This document shows positions 9,317 through 18,116 of a stretch of DNA of 64,000 nucleotides, piece by piece. Every line of letters begins with the position of its first letter. Position 1 is the stretch's first letter. The notes beneath the pieces were generated by a model. It worked only from the letters and a program-made list of their open reading frames with translations, was not told the DNA's origin and did no database searches. The position numbers and the translations under genes were made by a program. The DNA comes from Leeuwenhoekiella sp. (GTDB lineage Bacteria > Bacteroidota > Bacteroidia > Flavobacteriales > Flavobacteriaceae), in the NCBI GenBank assembly GCA_002708845.1, contig PAPI01000022.1:62001-126000 (forward strand), written 5' to 3'.

Positions 9317-9350
9317 AGATAATACTACTTTAGAAAATATCGTGCCAAAA

Positions 9351-11936
9351 TTAAAACTGCTGGCCTATGATGAAGTGTGTTTCCCATCCGTTAGGGCCAC
9401 CCACAGTACCTGGGATAGGATCAAACCCATATCCAAAATCGATACCCAGCAAGCCAAAGGCCGGCATAAATATACGAATACCTGCACCAGCAGAACGGTT
9501 CACTAAGAACGGATTATAGTCTCTAAAATTGTCAAATGATGAACCGGCTTCTGCAAATACTAACGCATAAATAGACGCGGAAGGTTTTAACGTAATCGGG
9601 TAGCGTAGTTCAAACTCAAATTTATTATAAATCGTAGCCCCATCGTTGGGATCCAAATCCGGATTTTCGGATCGGTCTTGCGGAAGTACAGACTGATTAG
9701 GATATCCTCTTAATCGAATAACTTCACGCCCGTCTAGTGCAAAACCTCCTAAACCATCACCCCCAAGGAAGAAACGGTCAAAGGGTGGTATGCCACGATC
9801 GTTGTTGTAAGCACCTAAGAAACCAAATTCTGTTTTACTGCTCAGAACCAGTTTACCTATTAAAGAAGTAAACCATTGACCTTCAAACTTTACTTTGTAG
9901 TACTCAAGCCAGTTAAAACGTTCCTGGTCAATTTGAGCTACAGCCTGACGGTCACCTGCCGCAAGAGCAGCAGCTCTATCATCAGCAAGCTGTTTGTAAT
10001 CGGTGCCATTCCATAACGAGTAGGGAGGAGCAAGTTTTGCAGTTAAATTGAATTTAGATCCAGATCGAGGGAAAATTGGGTTGATGTCTGTTTCGTTACG
10101 CGAAATACCAATGGTGTATGCAAGGTTTTCAGATGAACCGTTACCAAAAGTGAACAGACCCACGTTATAGTTTTTTAAATCAAAATGCTGAAAACTTATC
10201 GCGTGAGATATTGTAAAATAGTTATCAGGTACTTCAAGGCGTTTGGCTAAGCCGATAGAACCACCGGTAATGAGAAAACGCTGATCTCTATCGGGCCTTG
10301 CACGGCGCCCGGAGCTAAAGTCAAAGCGATACTGCACACTATGCGAAAAACTTAATTGTAATTGTACTGGTTTTTTACCGCCTAACCAGGGTTCAACGAG
10401 TGAGGCACTGTAGGTTTGGTAAAAGGTACTTGCCTGAGCGCGTAGGCTGAATTTCTGACCGTCACCCATAGGTAATGGTTGATAAGCTTCTTTGTTGAAC
10501 AGATTTTGAATAGAGAAGTTGTTGAACGAAAGTCCTAAAGTTCCTACGAAGCCACCGCCACCATAACCACCTTGTAGTTCGATTTGGCTGGCCCCTTGTT
10601 CTACAAGAGCGTAGTTGATATCAATGGTCCCGTCATACGGGTTTGCATTTAAGAACTGCGGATTAAGCTGTTCCGGATCAAAGAAGCCGGTTTGCCCTAA
10701 TTCACGAGTCGTTTGCAAAACAGCAGCCTGGCTGTAACGCTGACCGGGACGGGTGCGCAGATTACGGTAAATTACGCGGTCTTTAGTTTTGTCGTTACCG
10801 GTAATGGTAATACGGTCAAAATACGCCAGTTTACCTTCGGTAATACGTATTTCAAAATCTATGGTATCGTTTTCTACGTTGGTCTCAACCGGATTGATTG
10901 AGGAAAATAAATAACCGCTGTTTTTATAAAGGTTAGACAGGTCGTCAGCATTAGGGTCCCCATCTTTAGAAATACGCTCTTTAAGTAATACTCCGTTGTA
11001 TACATCCCCTTTCTCAAGCCCCAGTTGTCGGGCAAGTTCGCGGTCAGAATAAACCGTATTTCCTAAGAAATCTATATCACCAATGTAGTATTTGTCTCCT
11101 TCCTCAACAGTAAGTTTAAGGGTAATCAAATCCTCTCCACTTTTAATAAGCGTGTCAGAAACGATTCGGGCATCTCTAAAACCTTTCTCCTTGTATTTGT
11201 CAATTACAGAAACTTTATCCTCTGCATAGTCTTCTGCAATATATTTTGAACGTTTCCAGAAGCGAATGAAATTTTTCTGCTTGGTGTTTTTCATCTGCTT
11301 CCGCAGCTTAGAGTCAGATAGCTGGTCGTTGCCAATAAAATCGATATCCTCAATTTTAACCCGGTCGCTCAATTCAATATTTACAAGCATGTCCACTTTT
11401 TGACCCGCAAGAGAATCTGTTACCGGTCTGGTGATGATGGTTACCTTTGAGTTAAGGTATCCTTCTTTCTTGTATTTGTTTTCAATATAGTATTTGGTTT
11501 TGGTAATCAGGTTTTCGGTTACTTTAGTACCTTTCTTAAGATCATTATCTTTGATAATGTCTTTGGTCTTTTTCTCCTTAATACCGGTTATTGTAACCTT
11601 GTTGAGTTCAGGAACCTCTTCAATTTCAAACTTAAGATCAACAACATCACCATTGATGGTGGCGTATAGATTGATGTCGCTAAATAGGTCAAGATCCCAA
11701 AGCTTTTTAATCACATTGCTGATGCGGTCTCCGGGAAGGTAAACCTGCTCGCCGGATCTTAGGCGGGTAAACGCAATTACGGTTTGCTCGTTGTACTGTT
11801 TTGCACCTACAACCGATATCTCACCGATGGTATATTGTTTACCGTTTGAAACGGGTAAATCTTGCTGTGCAAAAAGGGAGGTAAACGTAAAACAGCTTAC
11901 TAATAGGGACATTAAAAGGCGCTGTTTAACAGGCAT
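9351..11936 (-). CDS. bamA: Outer membrane protein assembly factor BamA
   Basis: About 861 residues from the chosen ATG at 11936. A longer frame begins at 11969, but that would overlap uppS, and the shorter start leaves a four-base gap and a clean signal peptide (MPVKQRLLMSLLVSCF, ending SLFAQ). Five POTRA domains (about 25-430) precede the 16-strand barrel, whose end reads ETHFIIGQQF with the C-terminal aromatic typical of the family. The lid-loop motif region (VIRLRGYPNQ) is visible near residue 735. It folds and inserts outer-membrane beta-barrels. Neighbours uppS, porG and the two ompH genes make this an envelope-assembly operon. Confidence 0.94.
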   Translation of the reverse strand: MPVKQRLLMSLLVSCFTFTSLFAQQDLPVSNGKQYTIGEISVVGAKQYNEQTVIAFTRLRSGEQVYLPGDRISNVIKKLWDLDLFSDINLYATINGDVVDLKFEIEEVPELNKVTITGIKEKKTKDIIKDNDLKKGTKVTENLITKTKYYIENKYKKEGYLNSKVTIITRPVTDSLAGQKVDMLVNIELSDRVKIEDIDFIGNDQLSDSKLRKQMKNTKQKNFIRFWKRSKYIAEDYAEDKVSVIDKYKEKGFRDARIVSDTLIKSGEDLITLKLTVEEGDKYYIGDIDFLGNTVYSDRELARQLGLEKGDVYNGVLLKERISKDGDPNADDLSNLYKNSGYLFSSINPVETNVENDTIDFEIRITEGKLAYFDRITITGNDKTKDRVIYRNLRTRPGQRYSQAAVLQTTRELGQTGFFDPEQLNPQFLNANPYDGTIDINYALVEQGASQIELQGGYGGGGFVGTLGLSFNNFSIQNLFNKEAYQPLPMGDGQKFSLRAQASTFYQTYSASLVEPWLGGKKPVQLQLSFSHSVQYRFDFSSGRRARPDRDQRFLITGGSIGLAKRLEVPDNYFTISHAISFQHFDLKNYNVGLFTFGNGSSENLAYTIGISRNETDINPIFPRSGSKFNLTAKLAPPYSLWNGTDYKQLADDRAAALAAGDRQAVAQIDQERFNWLEYYKVKFEGQWFTSLIGKLVLSSKTEFGFLGAYNNDRGIPPFDRFFLGGDGLGGFALDGREVIRLRGYPNQSVLPQDRSENPDLDPNDGATIYNKFEFELRYPITLKPSASIYALVFAEAGSSFDNFRDYNPFLVNRSAGAGIRIFMPAFGLLGIDFGYGFDPIPGTVGGPNGWETHFIIGQQF

Positions 11937-11940
11937 CTGT

Positions 11941-12681
11941 TTAATTAATTTGCTCACTCGTCTTTCCAAATCGTCGTTCTCTTTTCTGATAATTATAAAT
12001 TGCTTCGTACAGATGTTCTTTTGTAAAATCGGGCCACAAGACCGGCGTAAAATAGAGCTCGGCGTAGGCTATTTGCCACAATAAAAAATTACTTATACGT
12101 TGCTCACCGCTGGTGCGTATAAGTAAGTCTACGTCAGGCAAATCGTGCGTGTACAAATGCTCTTTAATGACTGACTCGTTTATTGAATGTGGCGAAATTA
12201 AGTTTTTTTTAACTTTTTGACTGATTTCCTGAACAGTTTTTATAAGCTCTTCTCGCGCTCCATAACTCAGAGCAAGGGTAAGCTTTAATCGGCTGTTGTC
12301 TTTGGTTTTTTCGATTACCTCATTAAGCTCATTTTGAGCTTTTGAGGGCAGGCTATTCAGGCTTCCTATGGCTGACAGGGAGATGTCGTTATCCTGAAGC
12401 GTTTTAATCTCTTTTTTAAGAGATGAAACTAAAAGATTCATCAAGGTGTCTACCTCAAGCTTAGGTCGGTTCCAATTTTCGGTAGAAAAGGCATAAAGCG
12501 TAACGTAGGGTACGCCGAGCTCTGCACAAGCTTCAATGGTTTCGCGCACTGCCTTAGTTCCTTTTTTATGTCCTTTAACCCGTAATAATCCTTGATTCTT
12601 GGCCCATCGCCCGTTGCCGTCCATAATAACAGCGATATGGGCGGGCAATCTTTCAAGGTTAATTTGGTTCAAAAATTCCAT
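11941..12681 (-). CDS. uppS: Undecaprenyl diphosphate synthase
   Basis: 246 residues. The opening AVIMDGNGRWAKNQGLLRVKGH is the cis-prenyltransferase signature with the catalytic Asp, and the C-terminal RTSGEQRISNFLLWQIAYAELYF is the second conserved block. It makes the C55 lipid carrier for cell-wall and surface-polysaccharide synthesis at the cytoplasmic membrane. It follows porG by 10 bases and precedes bamA by four. Confidence 0.95.
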   Translation of the reverse strand: MEFLNQINLERLPAHIAVIMDGNGRWAKNQGLLRVKGHKKGTKAVRETIEACAELGVPYVTLYAFSTENWNRPKLEVDTLMNLLVSSLKKEIKTLQDNDISLSAIGSLNSLPSKAQNELNEVIEKTKDNSRLKLTLALSYGAREELIKTVQEISQKVKKNLISPHSINESVIKEHLYTHDLPDVDLLIRTSGEQRISNFLLWQIAYAELYFTPVLWPDFTKEHLYEAIYNYQKRERRFGKTSEQIN

Positions 12682-12691
12682 CTAAATTGTT

Positions 12692-13384
12692 TTAAAAACC
12701 GCAGTAGCATGGTTGCCTGCCAAAGGTATAAGTTATTGTCAATCCTGAAAACATATACCAGTCATTATTATTGATGTTGCCAAAACTTACTCCACCATAC
12801 GCTTCATCACCAGGAAAACTGCCATCCAGATTATCTGCAAAAGTATAGCGAGCCCCCACTTCAACTGCCAGAACAAAACTACTGCTTACCTGAGCCTTGA
12901 AACCCAGAACCATTGGGATGGCAAGGTCAAACTCACGATCTGTTTTTACCAGATCATTTTCTACCGCATCAAGTGCAAAAGAATCGTGGTAAAAACCTGT
13001 AAGCCCTGTATACAGGTAAGGACTTGCAGGTCTGTTAAAACTGGCGTGCATGTCAAAATCCCAAAAGGTATACTCAATTCCCAACGAGCCCTCAATTAGC
13101 GAACCGCTAAATTGATAGCTCCGGTCCTGCCTGCGTAAATCATCACTGTCCAGGTCTGAAGCCTGCAGGTTTGCATACAATATACTGGCTCTAAATGCGT
13201 GTCTTGGGCTGCGATTCCACTTTGCAATACCACCAAGTACCAGAGCATTTGGATCGATGTAATTTGACTTACCTACATCTCCTATAAAGTTGCTGCCCCC
13301 GGCATAGAGACCTATTTCGTAAGTCTGGCCTATTCCGTTAGCACAAAAAAGCAGCGCAAAAATAAGAACTGTAAAATACTTCAT
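12692..13384 (-). CDS. porG: PorG-like (DUF6089) outer-membrane protein, type IX secretion
   Basis: 230 residues with a signal peptide (ending GIGQ), then the family signature YEIGLYAGGSNFIGDVG and an eight-strand-like small barrel ending TYTFGRQPCYCGF. DUF6089 proteins include PorG, which ties the PorK/PorN ring of the type IX secretion system to the outer membrane. Placement just before uppS-bamA is typical for Flavobacteriia. The two C-terminal cysteines (CYC) are a curious feature that I cannot interpret. Confidence 0.82.
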   Translation of the reverse strand: MKYFTVLIFALLFCANGIGQTYEIGLYAGGSNFIGDVGKSNYIDPNALVLGGIAKWNRSPRHAFRASILYANLQASDLDSDDLRRQDRSYQFSGSLIEGSLGIEYTFWDFDMHASFNRPASPYLYTGLTGFYHDSFALDAVENDLVKTDREFDLAIPMVLGFKAQVSSSFVLAVEVGARYTFADNLDGSFPGDEAYGGVSFGNINNNDWYMFSGLTITYTFGRQPCYCGF

Positions 13385-13480
13385 CGATTTTAAAAAGTTT
13401 GCAAATATAACACTATTGTCTCGTGTCGCGTCATGCGATCTTTTTCTTCCTCATAAACAGGAAGTACGCTGATTTATTGT

Positions 13481-14365
13481 TTAGTTGCGCTTGTCTTCGC
13501 CCCAAAGTAGTTTTTTGCGGAGCGTGGTTAAAAACGTGTCTTCTTCAAGCAAAACCAGTTTGATGTTAAATGGAGCTTTGGTTAGTGTCATTTCAGTCTC
13601 TACCGGTAAGGTAGCAATACGTGAATCTAAAGAGACCAAATGATCGGCCTCACGACCACTAACCTTTAATTTTATTTCAGTGGAGTCTGGTACGACAATA
13701 GGCCTCGCGTTGAGGTTGTGTGGAGCAATAGGCGTAATAATAAAGCTTGAGGTTTTCGGCATAATTACCGGTCCTCCGCAGCTTAGACTGTAGCCTGTAG
13801 ATCCTGTGGGAGTAGATATAATAAGACCGTCTGCCCAATAATTGGTGAGGTGCTCTCCATTTAGCGAGGTTTCTACCGAAATCATTGAGGTAGAGTTTTT
13901 CCGACTTACGGTAATCTCGTTAAGTGCAAAATTGAGCTCTTCTAGCGTGGCATTTGGTGAGGAAGACTTGATACTTATAAGTGACCTTTCCGTTATACTG
14001 TAATTGTTTTTGAGTATTTCTTCGACTGAAGAGACCAGTTTTTCTTTATTCACGGTGGCCAGAAAGCCCAGCCTGCCTGTGTTGATGCCGACGATGGGAA
14101 TATTAAGATCGCGTACGTAGGTAATGGTTTGAAGAATGGTTCCGTCTCCGCCTATACTAAAAAAGAGGTCATATGAATTGTCAAGTTCTTCAAAGGTGCT
14201 AAAATGTGAATATGTTTTATCAATATCTTCATTGTCGTGAATAAGCTTTAAAAAATGCTCTTCAATAATGACTTCGACACCTTTTTGATCGAGTAAATCA
14301 AGAAGCTGTTGAACGTATTTGCCTGAATTCTTGTGATAAAATTGCCCGTAGATACCTACTTTCAT
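13481..14365 (-). CDS. nadK: NAD kinase
   Basis: 294 residues. The catalytic motif FFSIGGDGTILQT is present near residue 70, followed by NTGRLGFLATV and the Gly-rich nucleotide site DGLIISTPTGSTGYSLSCGGP. It phosphorylates NAD to NADP in the cytoplasm. It starts nine bases after the CBS-domain gene, so the two are translated from one message. A 96-base gap separates it from porG. Confidence 0.95.
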   Translation of the reverse strand: MKVGIYGQFYHKNSGKYVQQLLDLLDQKGVEVIIEEHFLKLIHDNEDIDKTYSHFSTFEELDNSYDLFFSIGGDGTILQTITYVRDLNIPIVGINTGRLGFLATVNKEKLVSSVEEILKNNYSITERSLISIKSSSPNATLEELNFALNEITVSRKNSTSMISVETSLNGEHLTNYWADGLIISTPTGSTGYSLSCGGPVIMPKTSSFIITPIAPHNLNARPIVVPDSTEIKLKVSGREADHLVSLDSRIATLPVETEMTLTKAPFNIKLVLLEEDTFLTTLRKKLLWGEDKRN

Positions 14366-14374
14366 AAAATGAGA

Positions 14375-15037
14375 TTAGATGTTTAGGTACTTCTCGAGGT
14401 ATTGAGAGCGCTCTCTGAGCTCTTTAACGAAGGCGTCTTCCTGATGTTGCGACACAATAGTGTAACCGTATCTTCTAAAGGCCTGCAATATAGTGTTGAA
14501 ACTCGTATCAGCGCCTATTTTGATTGATATTTGAGCGACATCATTAGCGATGCGGGAGATAAACGCACCCAAAATTTTTCCGTCATTAGATTCTACAATC
14601 TGGCTTACTTCACTAAAGCTGAAGTCGTGTATACCATGCTCAATTACAATAATACTGCCTGTTTCGTTAAGAAACGGGGTGTTGTTAAAATAGGTCATAA
14701 CATCCGCCAGCTCATAGTAGCCTAGATAAGTGGCGCTTTCTGCATCAAGTACTGGCATCAGGTTGGTACTGTTCTGCGCAAAGATCTCTACTACATTAAG
14801 CCAGTTTGTCTCGGTAGTTACAAAAAAGACTTCATACATATGGGCATAATCTGCAATCAGCTCAGACGCTTCCAGGCAATGCACGTCATTTTCATTGAGG
14901 CAACCTACGTAAACTCCTTCACGTGTGATCGGAATATGGGAATAGGTGGTCTGCGAGAATAATTCCTGTGCATCACCTATCTGGCGCTTTTCTTCAAGCG
15001 GATCGATGTCTTTTAATATATAATCGGTTATTTCCAT
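14375..15037 (-). CDS. CBS-domain protein
   Basis: 220 residues. Two CBS repeats occupy about residues 1-125 (motifs 'TYSHIPITREGVYVGCL' and 'STNLMPVLDAESATYLGYYEL'), which usually bind adenine nucleotides. The rest (about 135-220) looks like an ACT-type small domain (VIEHGIHDFSFSEVSQIVE). No catalytic domain is attached. Being upstream of nadK with a nine-base gap suggests an energy- or nucleotide-sensing role for the pair, but this is inference. It is divergent from pdxJ. Confidence 0.78.
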   Translation of the reverse strand: MEITDYILKDIDPLEEKRQIGDAQELFSQTTYSHIPITREGVYVGCLNENDVHCLEASELIADYAHMYEVFFVTTETNWLNVVEIFAQNSTNLMPVLDAESATYLGYYELADVMTYFNNTPFLNETGSIIVIEHGIHDFSFSEVSQIVESNDGKILGAFISRIANDVAQISIKIGADTSFNTILQAFRRYGYTIVSQHQEDAFVKELRERSQYLEKYLNI

Positions 15038-15124
15038 AGCTGCTAATAAAGCAATTTAATTAAAAAAGTAAGGGGCAACGCCCTGTTACTTTGTATTTTT
15101 ACGCACAAAGTTACAATTATTGAA

Positions 15125-15838
15125 ATGACTAAATTAAGCGTAAATGTTAATAAGATCGCAACCTTGCGAAACGCGCGAGGGGGTAATGTACCAGACCTCG
15201 TTAAAACATCTCTGGATATAGAATCTTTTGGAGCACAAGGTATTACCATTCATCCGCGTCCCGATGAGCGGCACATACGTTATCAAGATGCGCGTGATCT
15301 CAGGGAAGTGGTTAAGACCGAATTGAATATTGAAGGGAATCCTGTTGAGAAATTCATAAATCTGGTTCTTGAGGTAAAACCTGCTCAGGTCACACTGGTT
15401 CCCGATGCAGTGGATGCCATTACCTCAAATGCGGGATGGGATACCGTGGCACACCGGTCCTTTCTACAAGAAGTTATAGCAGAGTTTAAGTCTAATGGAA
15501 TACGAACATCCATATTTGTTGATCCAATACTCGAAATGGTAGAGGGAGCCAAAGAAACCGGTACAGACCGCATAGAGTTGTATACCGAAGCTTTTGCGGT
15601 AGGCTTTAAAGAAGGTCGTCCCAATGCTGTGAAACCTTATGTTGAGGCCGCACTATTGGCGCAAGATTTAAATTTGGGTTTGAATGCAGGGCACGATCTT
15701 TCCCTTGAGAATATTAAATTCTTTGCAGACAGTATTCCCGGACTTCTTGAGGTTTCTATAGGCCATGCCCTTATCGCTGAATCACTCTATAAGGGTCTAG
15801 AGAATACAATTCAGTCTTATCTAAAAGCGCTTTCCTAA
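15125..15838 (+). CDS. pdxJ: Pyridoxine 5'-phosphate synthase
   Basis: 237 residues of the PdxJ TIM barrel. Visible motifs are LSVNVNKIATLRNARGG at the start, GITIHPRPDERHI, the catalytic-loop Glu in KPAQVTLVPD, and GHDLSLENI near the end. It condenses deoxyxylulose 5-phosphate with 1-amino-3-phosphohydroxyacetone to pyridoxine 5'-phosphate in the DXP-dependent vitamin B6 route. Its stop (TAA) overlaps the next gene's ATG by one base (TAATG), indicating translational coupling. Confidence 0.95.
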   Translation: MTKLSVNVNKIATLRNARGGNVPDLVKTSLDIESFGAQGITIHPRPDERHIRYQDARDLREVVKTELNIEGNPVEKFINLVLEVKPAQVTLVPDAVDAITSNAGWDTVAHRSFLQEVIAEFKSNGIRTSIFVDPILEMVEGAKETGTDRIELYTEAFAVGFKEGRPNAVKPYVEAALLAQDLNLGLNAGHDLSLENIKFFADSIPGLLEVSIGHALIAESLYKGLENTIQSYLKALS

Positions 15839-16614
15839 TGAGTTTACACAGCAGTATTACAGGTGAGGGAAAAGCTTTTGTTATTCTACATGGGTTTTTA
15901 GGAATGGGCGATAACTGGAAAACTATGGCCAATCAGTTTGCTGATGCGGGTTATGAGGTTCATCTGGTAGATCAGCGCAATCACGGTCGTAGCTTTCATA
16001 GCGAAGTTTTTAATTATGATGTACTGGCGGCAGACCTAAAAGAATATTGTGATGAGCATAATTTGAGCGATATCATTTTAATGGGTCATTCCATGGGGGG
16101 TAAAACTGCAATGTTTTTTGCGATGCAATTTCCTGAGCTACTTGATAAATTGATTATCGCAGATATAGGTCCTAAATATTACGCGCCCCATCATCAGGAA
16201 ATTTTAGATGGGCTTAAAGCATTGTCAGAAAATGACTCTGCTCGCAAGTCGAGGGGAGATGCAGATGAGTTCTTGAGTTCACATATCAAAGATTGGGGCA
16301 CGCGCCAATTTTTGCTTAAGAACCTCTATTGGCAAAAAGATAAAACACTTGCTTTGCGAGTAAACCTTCCGGTATTGACGCGCGAAGTGGAGGCTATTGG
16401 GCAGGCGCTTCCTACACAAACAATTTATGAGGGCGATGTGCTGTTTTTAAATGGTTTGAAATCGAACTACATTACACCTGAAGATAGCGCTTTGATTGGG
16501 GCGCATTTTCCCAACTCTCAAATCACTGGAATAAAAGATGCTGGACACTGGCTTCACGCTGAAAATCCGGAAGATTTCTACGCTGAAGTGATGCGTTTTT
16601 TAGGTAAAGACTAG
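15838..16614 (+). CDS. Alpha/beta-hydrolase (YbfF-like esterase)
   Basis: 258 residues. The oxyanion motif is VILHGFLGMGDNW, the nucleophile elbow is MGHSMGGKTAM (catalytic Ser in GHSMG), an acidic residue is near the C-terminal third, and the final catalytic His lies in DAGHWLHAENP. The 'HGFLGMGDNW...DQRNHGRS' pattern matches the YbfF/ABHD11 esterase group, whose cellular substrate is uncertain. It is coupled to pdxJ by TAATG. The same order occurs, to my knowledge, in other Flavobacteriia. Confidence 0.88.
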   Translation: MSLHSSITGEGKAFVILHGFLGMGDNWKTMANQFADAGYEVHLVDQRNHGRSFHSEVFNYDVLAADLKEYCDEHNLSDIILMGHSMGGKTAMFFAMQFPELLDKLIIADIGPKYYAPHHQEILDGLKALSENDSARKSRGDADEFLSSHIKDWGTRQFLLKNLYWQKDKTLALRVNLPVLTREVEAIGQALPTQTIYEGDVLFLNGLKSNYITPEDSALIGAHFPNSQITGIKDAGHWLHAENPEDFYAEVMRFLGKD

Positions 16615-16863
16615 TTGCTCTTGTTAAAAAGTTAGTTTATTAAGAAAAAGTCTGGAATATTTTGACTGTTTAAAGCACTTCGGGATGCCTAAAAGGATTT
16701 AATATCCTGTTCTTATTATAGTATTCATAAAAATCATTCAATTATTCTAAGAACTCAGGAAAATTTTATAACATTGTTTCAGAAATTTATTATGCATACA
16801 TAGCAATTAAGTTTGTTTGTGCATTTCATTTCACTCTTAATCATCAATATTTTATTCCTTATC

Positions 16864-18099
16864 ATGAGAAAAATTTTACTAGCATCCTTATTTCTCCTGG
16901 CCTCCGCTACAACGTTTGCGGGAGGGTATCGGGTAGGACTTCAGGGTCAGCGTGCTCTTGCAATGGGGCATACCGGGGTGGCGTATGTTAATACTGCCGA
17001 GCTTGCCTTCTTTAACCCTGCAGGATTGGTTTACCTGGAGAATAAACTGAATGTTTCTGCCGGAGGTTTTGGGGTGTTCTCCAGTGTAGCCTGGCAAAAT
17101 GAAAACACAGGTCAGTATGCCAAGACCGATAGTCCTATGGGGACTCCATTTTACCTGTATGGTTCTTATGCCGCTACCGAATGGATGAGTCTTGGGCTTG
17201 CTGTTTATACACCTTATGGGAGTACCGTAGAATGGCCTACTGATTGGGCAGGTTCACATCTGGTAAATAATATTGAGTTAGCGGCTATATTCATTCAACC
17301 ACTGGTATCGCTTAAAATTAATGATGTAATGAGTATAGGTGGTGGTCCCATTTTCGTTACCGGTAATGTTAATTTTAATCGTAATGCAAACCGTACGCTT
17401 ACAGATCTTGACGGAAATCGTTCAAACATTACTGTAGACGATAGTGGTGTAACCAACTGGGGTTGGTCTTTGGGTGCTTTGTTTAATGTGACAGATAGTT
17501 TTAGAATAGGAGCTCATTATCGCTCTGAAATAATTCTGGAGTCTACAGAGGGTACGGCTACATTTGCTGATTTTCCAAATTCTCCATTAACCCCTTCTAA
17601 CGGGGAGACCAGCTTTCAGGCTTCTTTACCCTTACCGGCAGAACTTACAGTAGGTCTTTCTTACGACTGTGAAAAATGGGTATTTAACTTTGATTATACC
17701 CGAACATTTTGGGATGTTTACGAAGATTTAGATATTATTTTTGGTAACGGAAGGGAATCAATAAACCCCAGAAACTACGATAACTCCTCGATCTATAAGT
17801 TTGGTGTAGGCTATGCTCCAAGTGATAAATTTACTTTAAGGGCGGGATATTACTACGATCAGACTCCTATCAAATCTGGCTATTTCGCACCGGAGACACC
17901 GCGTAATGATTCCAATGGTTTTACCGCAGGTCTGTCATATGATATTTCAAACAGCTTTGCGATTGACGCATCATTCTTGTATGTCAGATTTAAAGAAATT
18001 AATGAATCATACGATTATGTGGACGACGGTTCTTCTTTTGGCGGAACCTATAAATCAAGTGCCTTCATTCCAGGTGTTGGACTTACCTATAAATTGTAA
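16864..18099 (+). CDS. OmpP1/FadL-family outer membrane transporter
   Basis: 411 residues from the ATG at 16864. An in-frame start at 16813 exists, but the signal peptide (MRKILLASLFLLASATTFA) begins here. The mature N-terminus GGYRVGLQGQRALAMGHTGVAY is the FadL hatch signature, followed by about 14 predicted strands and a terminal LTYKL. FadL proteins carry long-chain fatty acids or other hydrophobic molecules across the outer membrane. The next gene, 17 bases on, is a secreted SGNH lipoprotein, so the pair may hydrolyse and import lipids. Confidence 0.9.
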   Translation: MRKILLASLFLLASATTFAGGYRVGLQGQRALAMGHTGVAYVNTAELAFFNPAGLVYLENKLNVSAGGFGVFSSVAWQNENTGQYAKTDSPMGTPFYLYGSYAATEWMSLGLAVYTPYGSTVEWPTDWAGSHLVNNIELAAIFIQPLVSLKINDVMSIGGGPIFVTGNVNFNRNANRTLTDLDGNRSNITVDDSGVTNWGWSLGALFNVTDSFRIGAHYRSEIILESTEGTATFADFPNSPLTPSNGETSFQASLPLPAELTVGLSYDCEKWVFNFDYTRTFWDVYEDLDIIFGNGRESINPRNYDNSSIYKFGVGYAPSDKFTLRAGYYYDQTPIKSGYFAPETPRNDSNGFTAGLSYDISNSFAIDASFLYVRFKEINESYDYVDDGSSFGGTYKSSAFIPGVGLTYKL

Positions 18100-18116
18100 A
18101 AAGAAGCTATAGCATT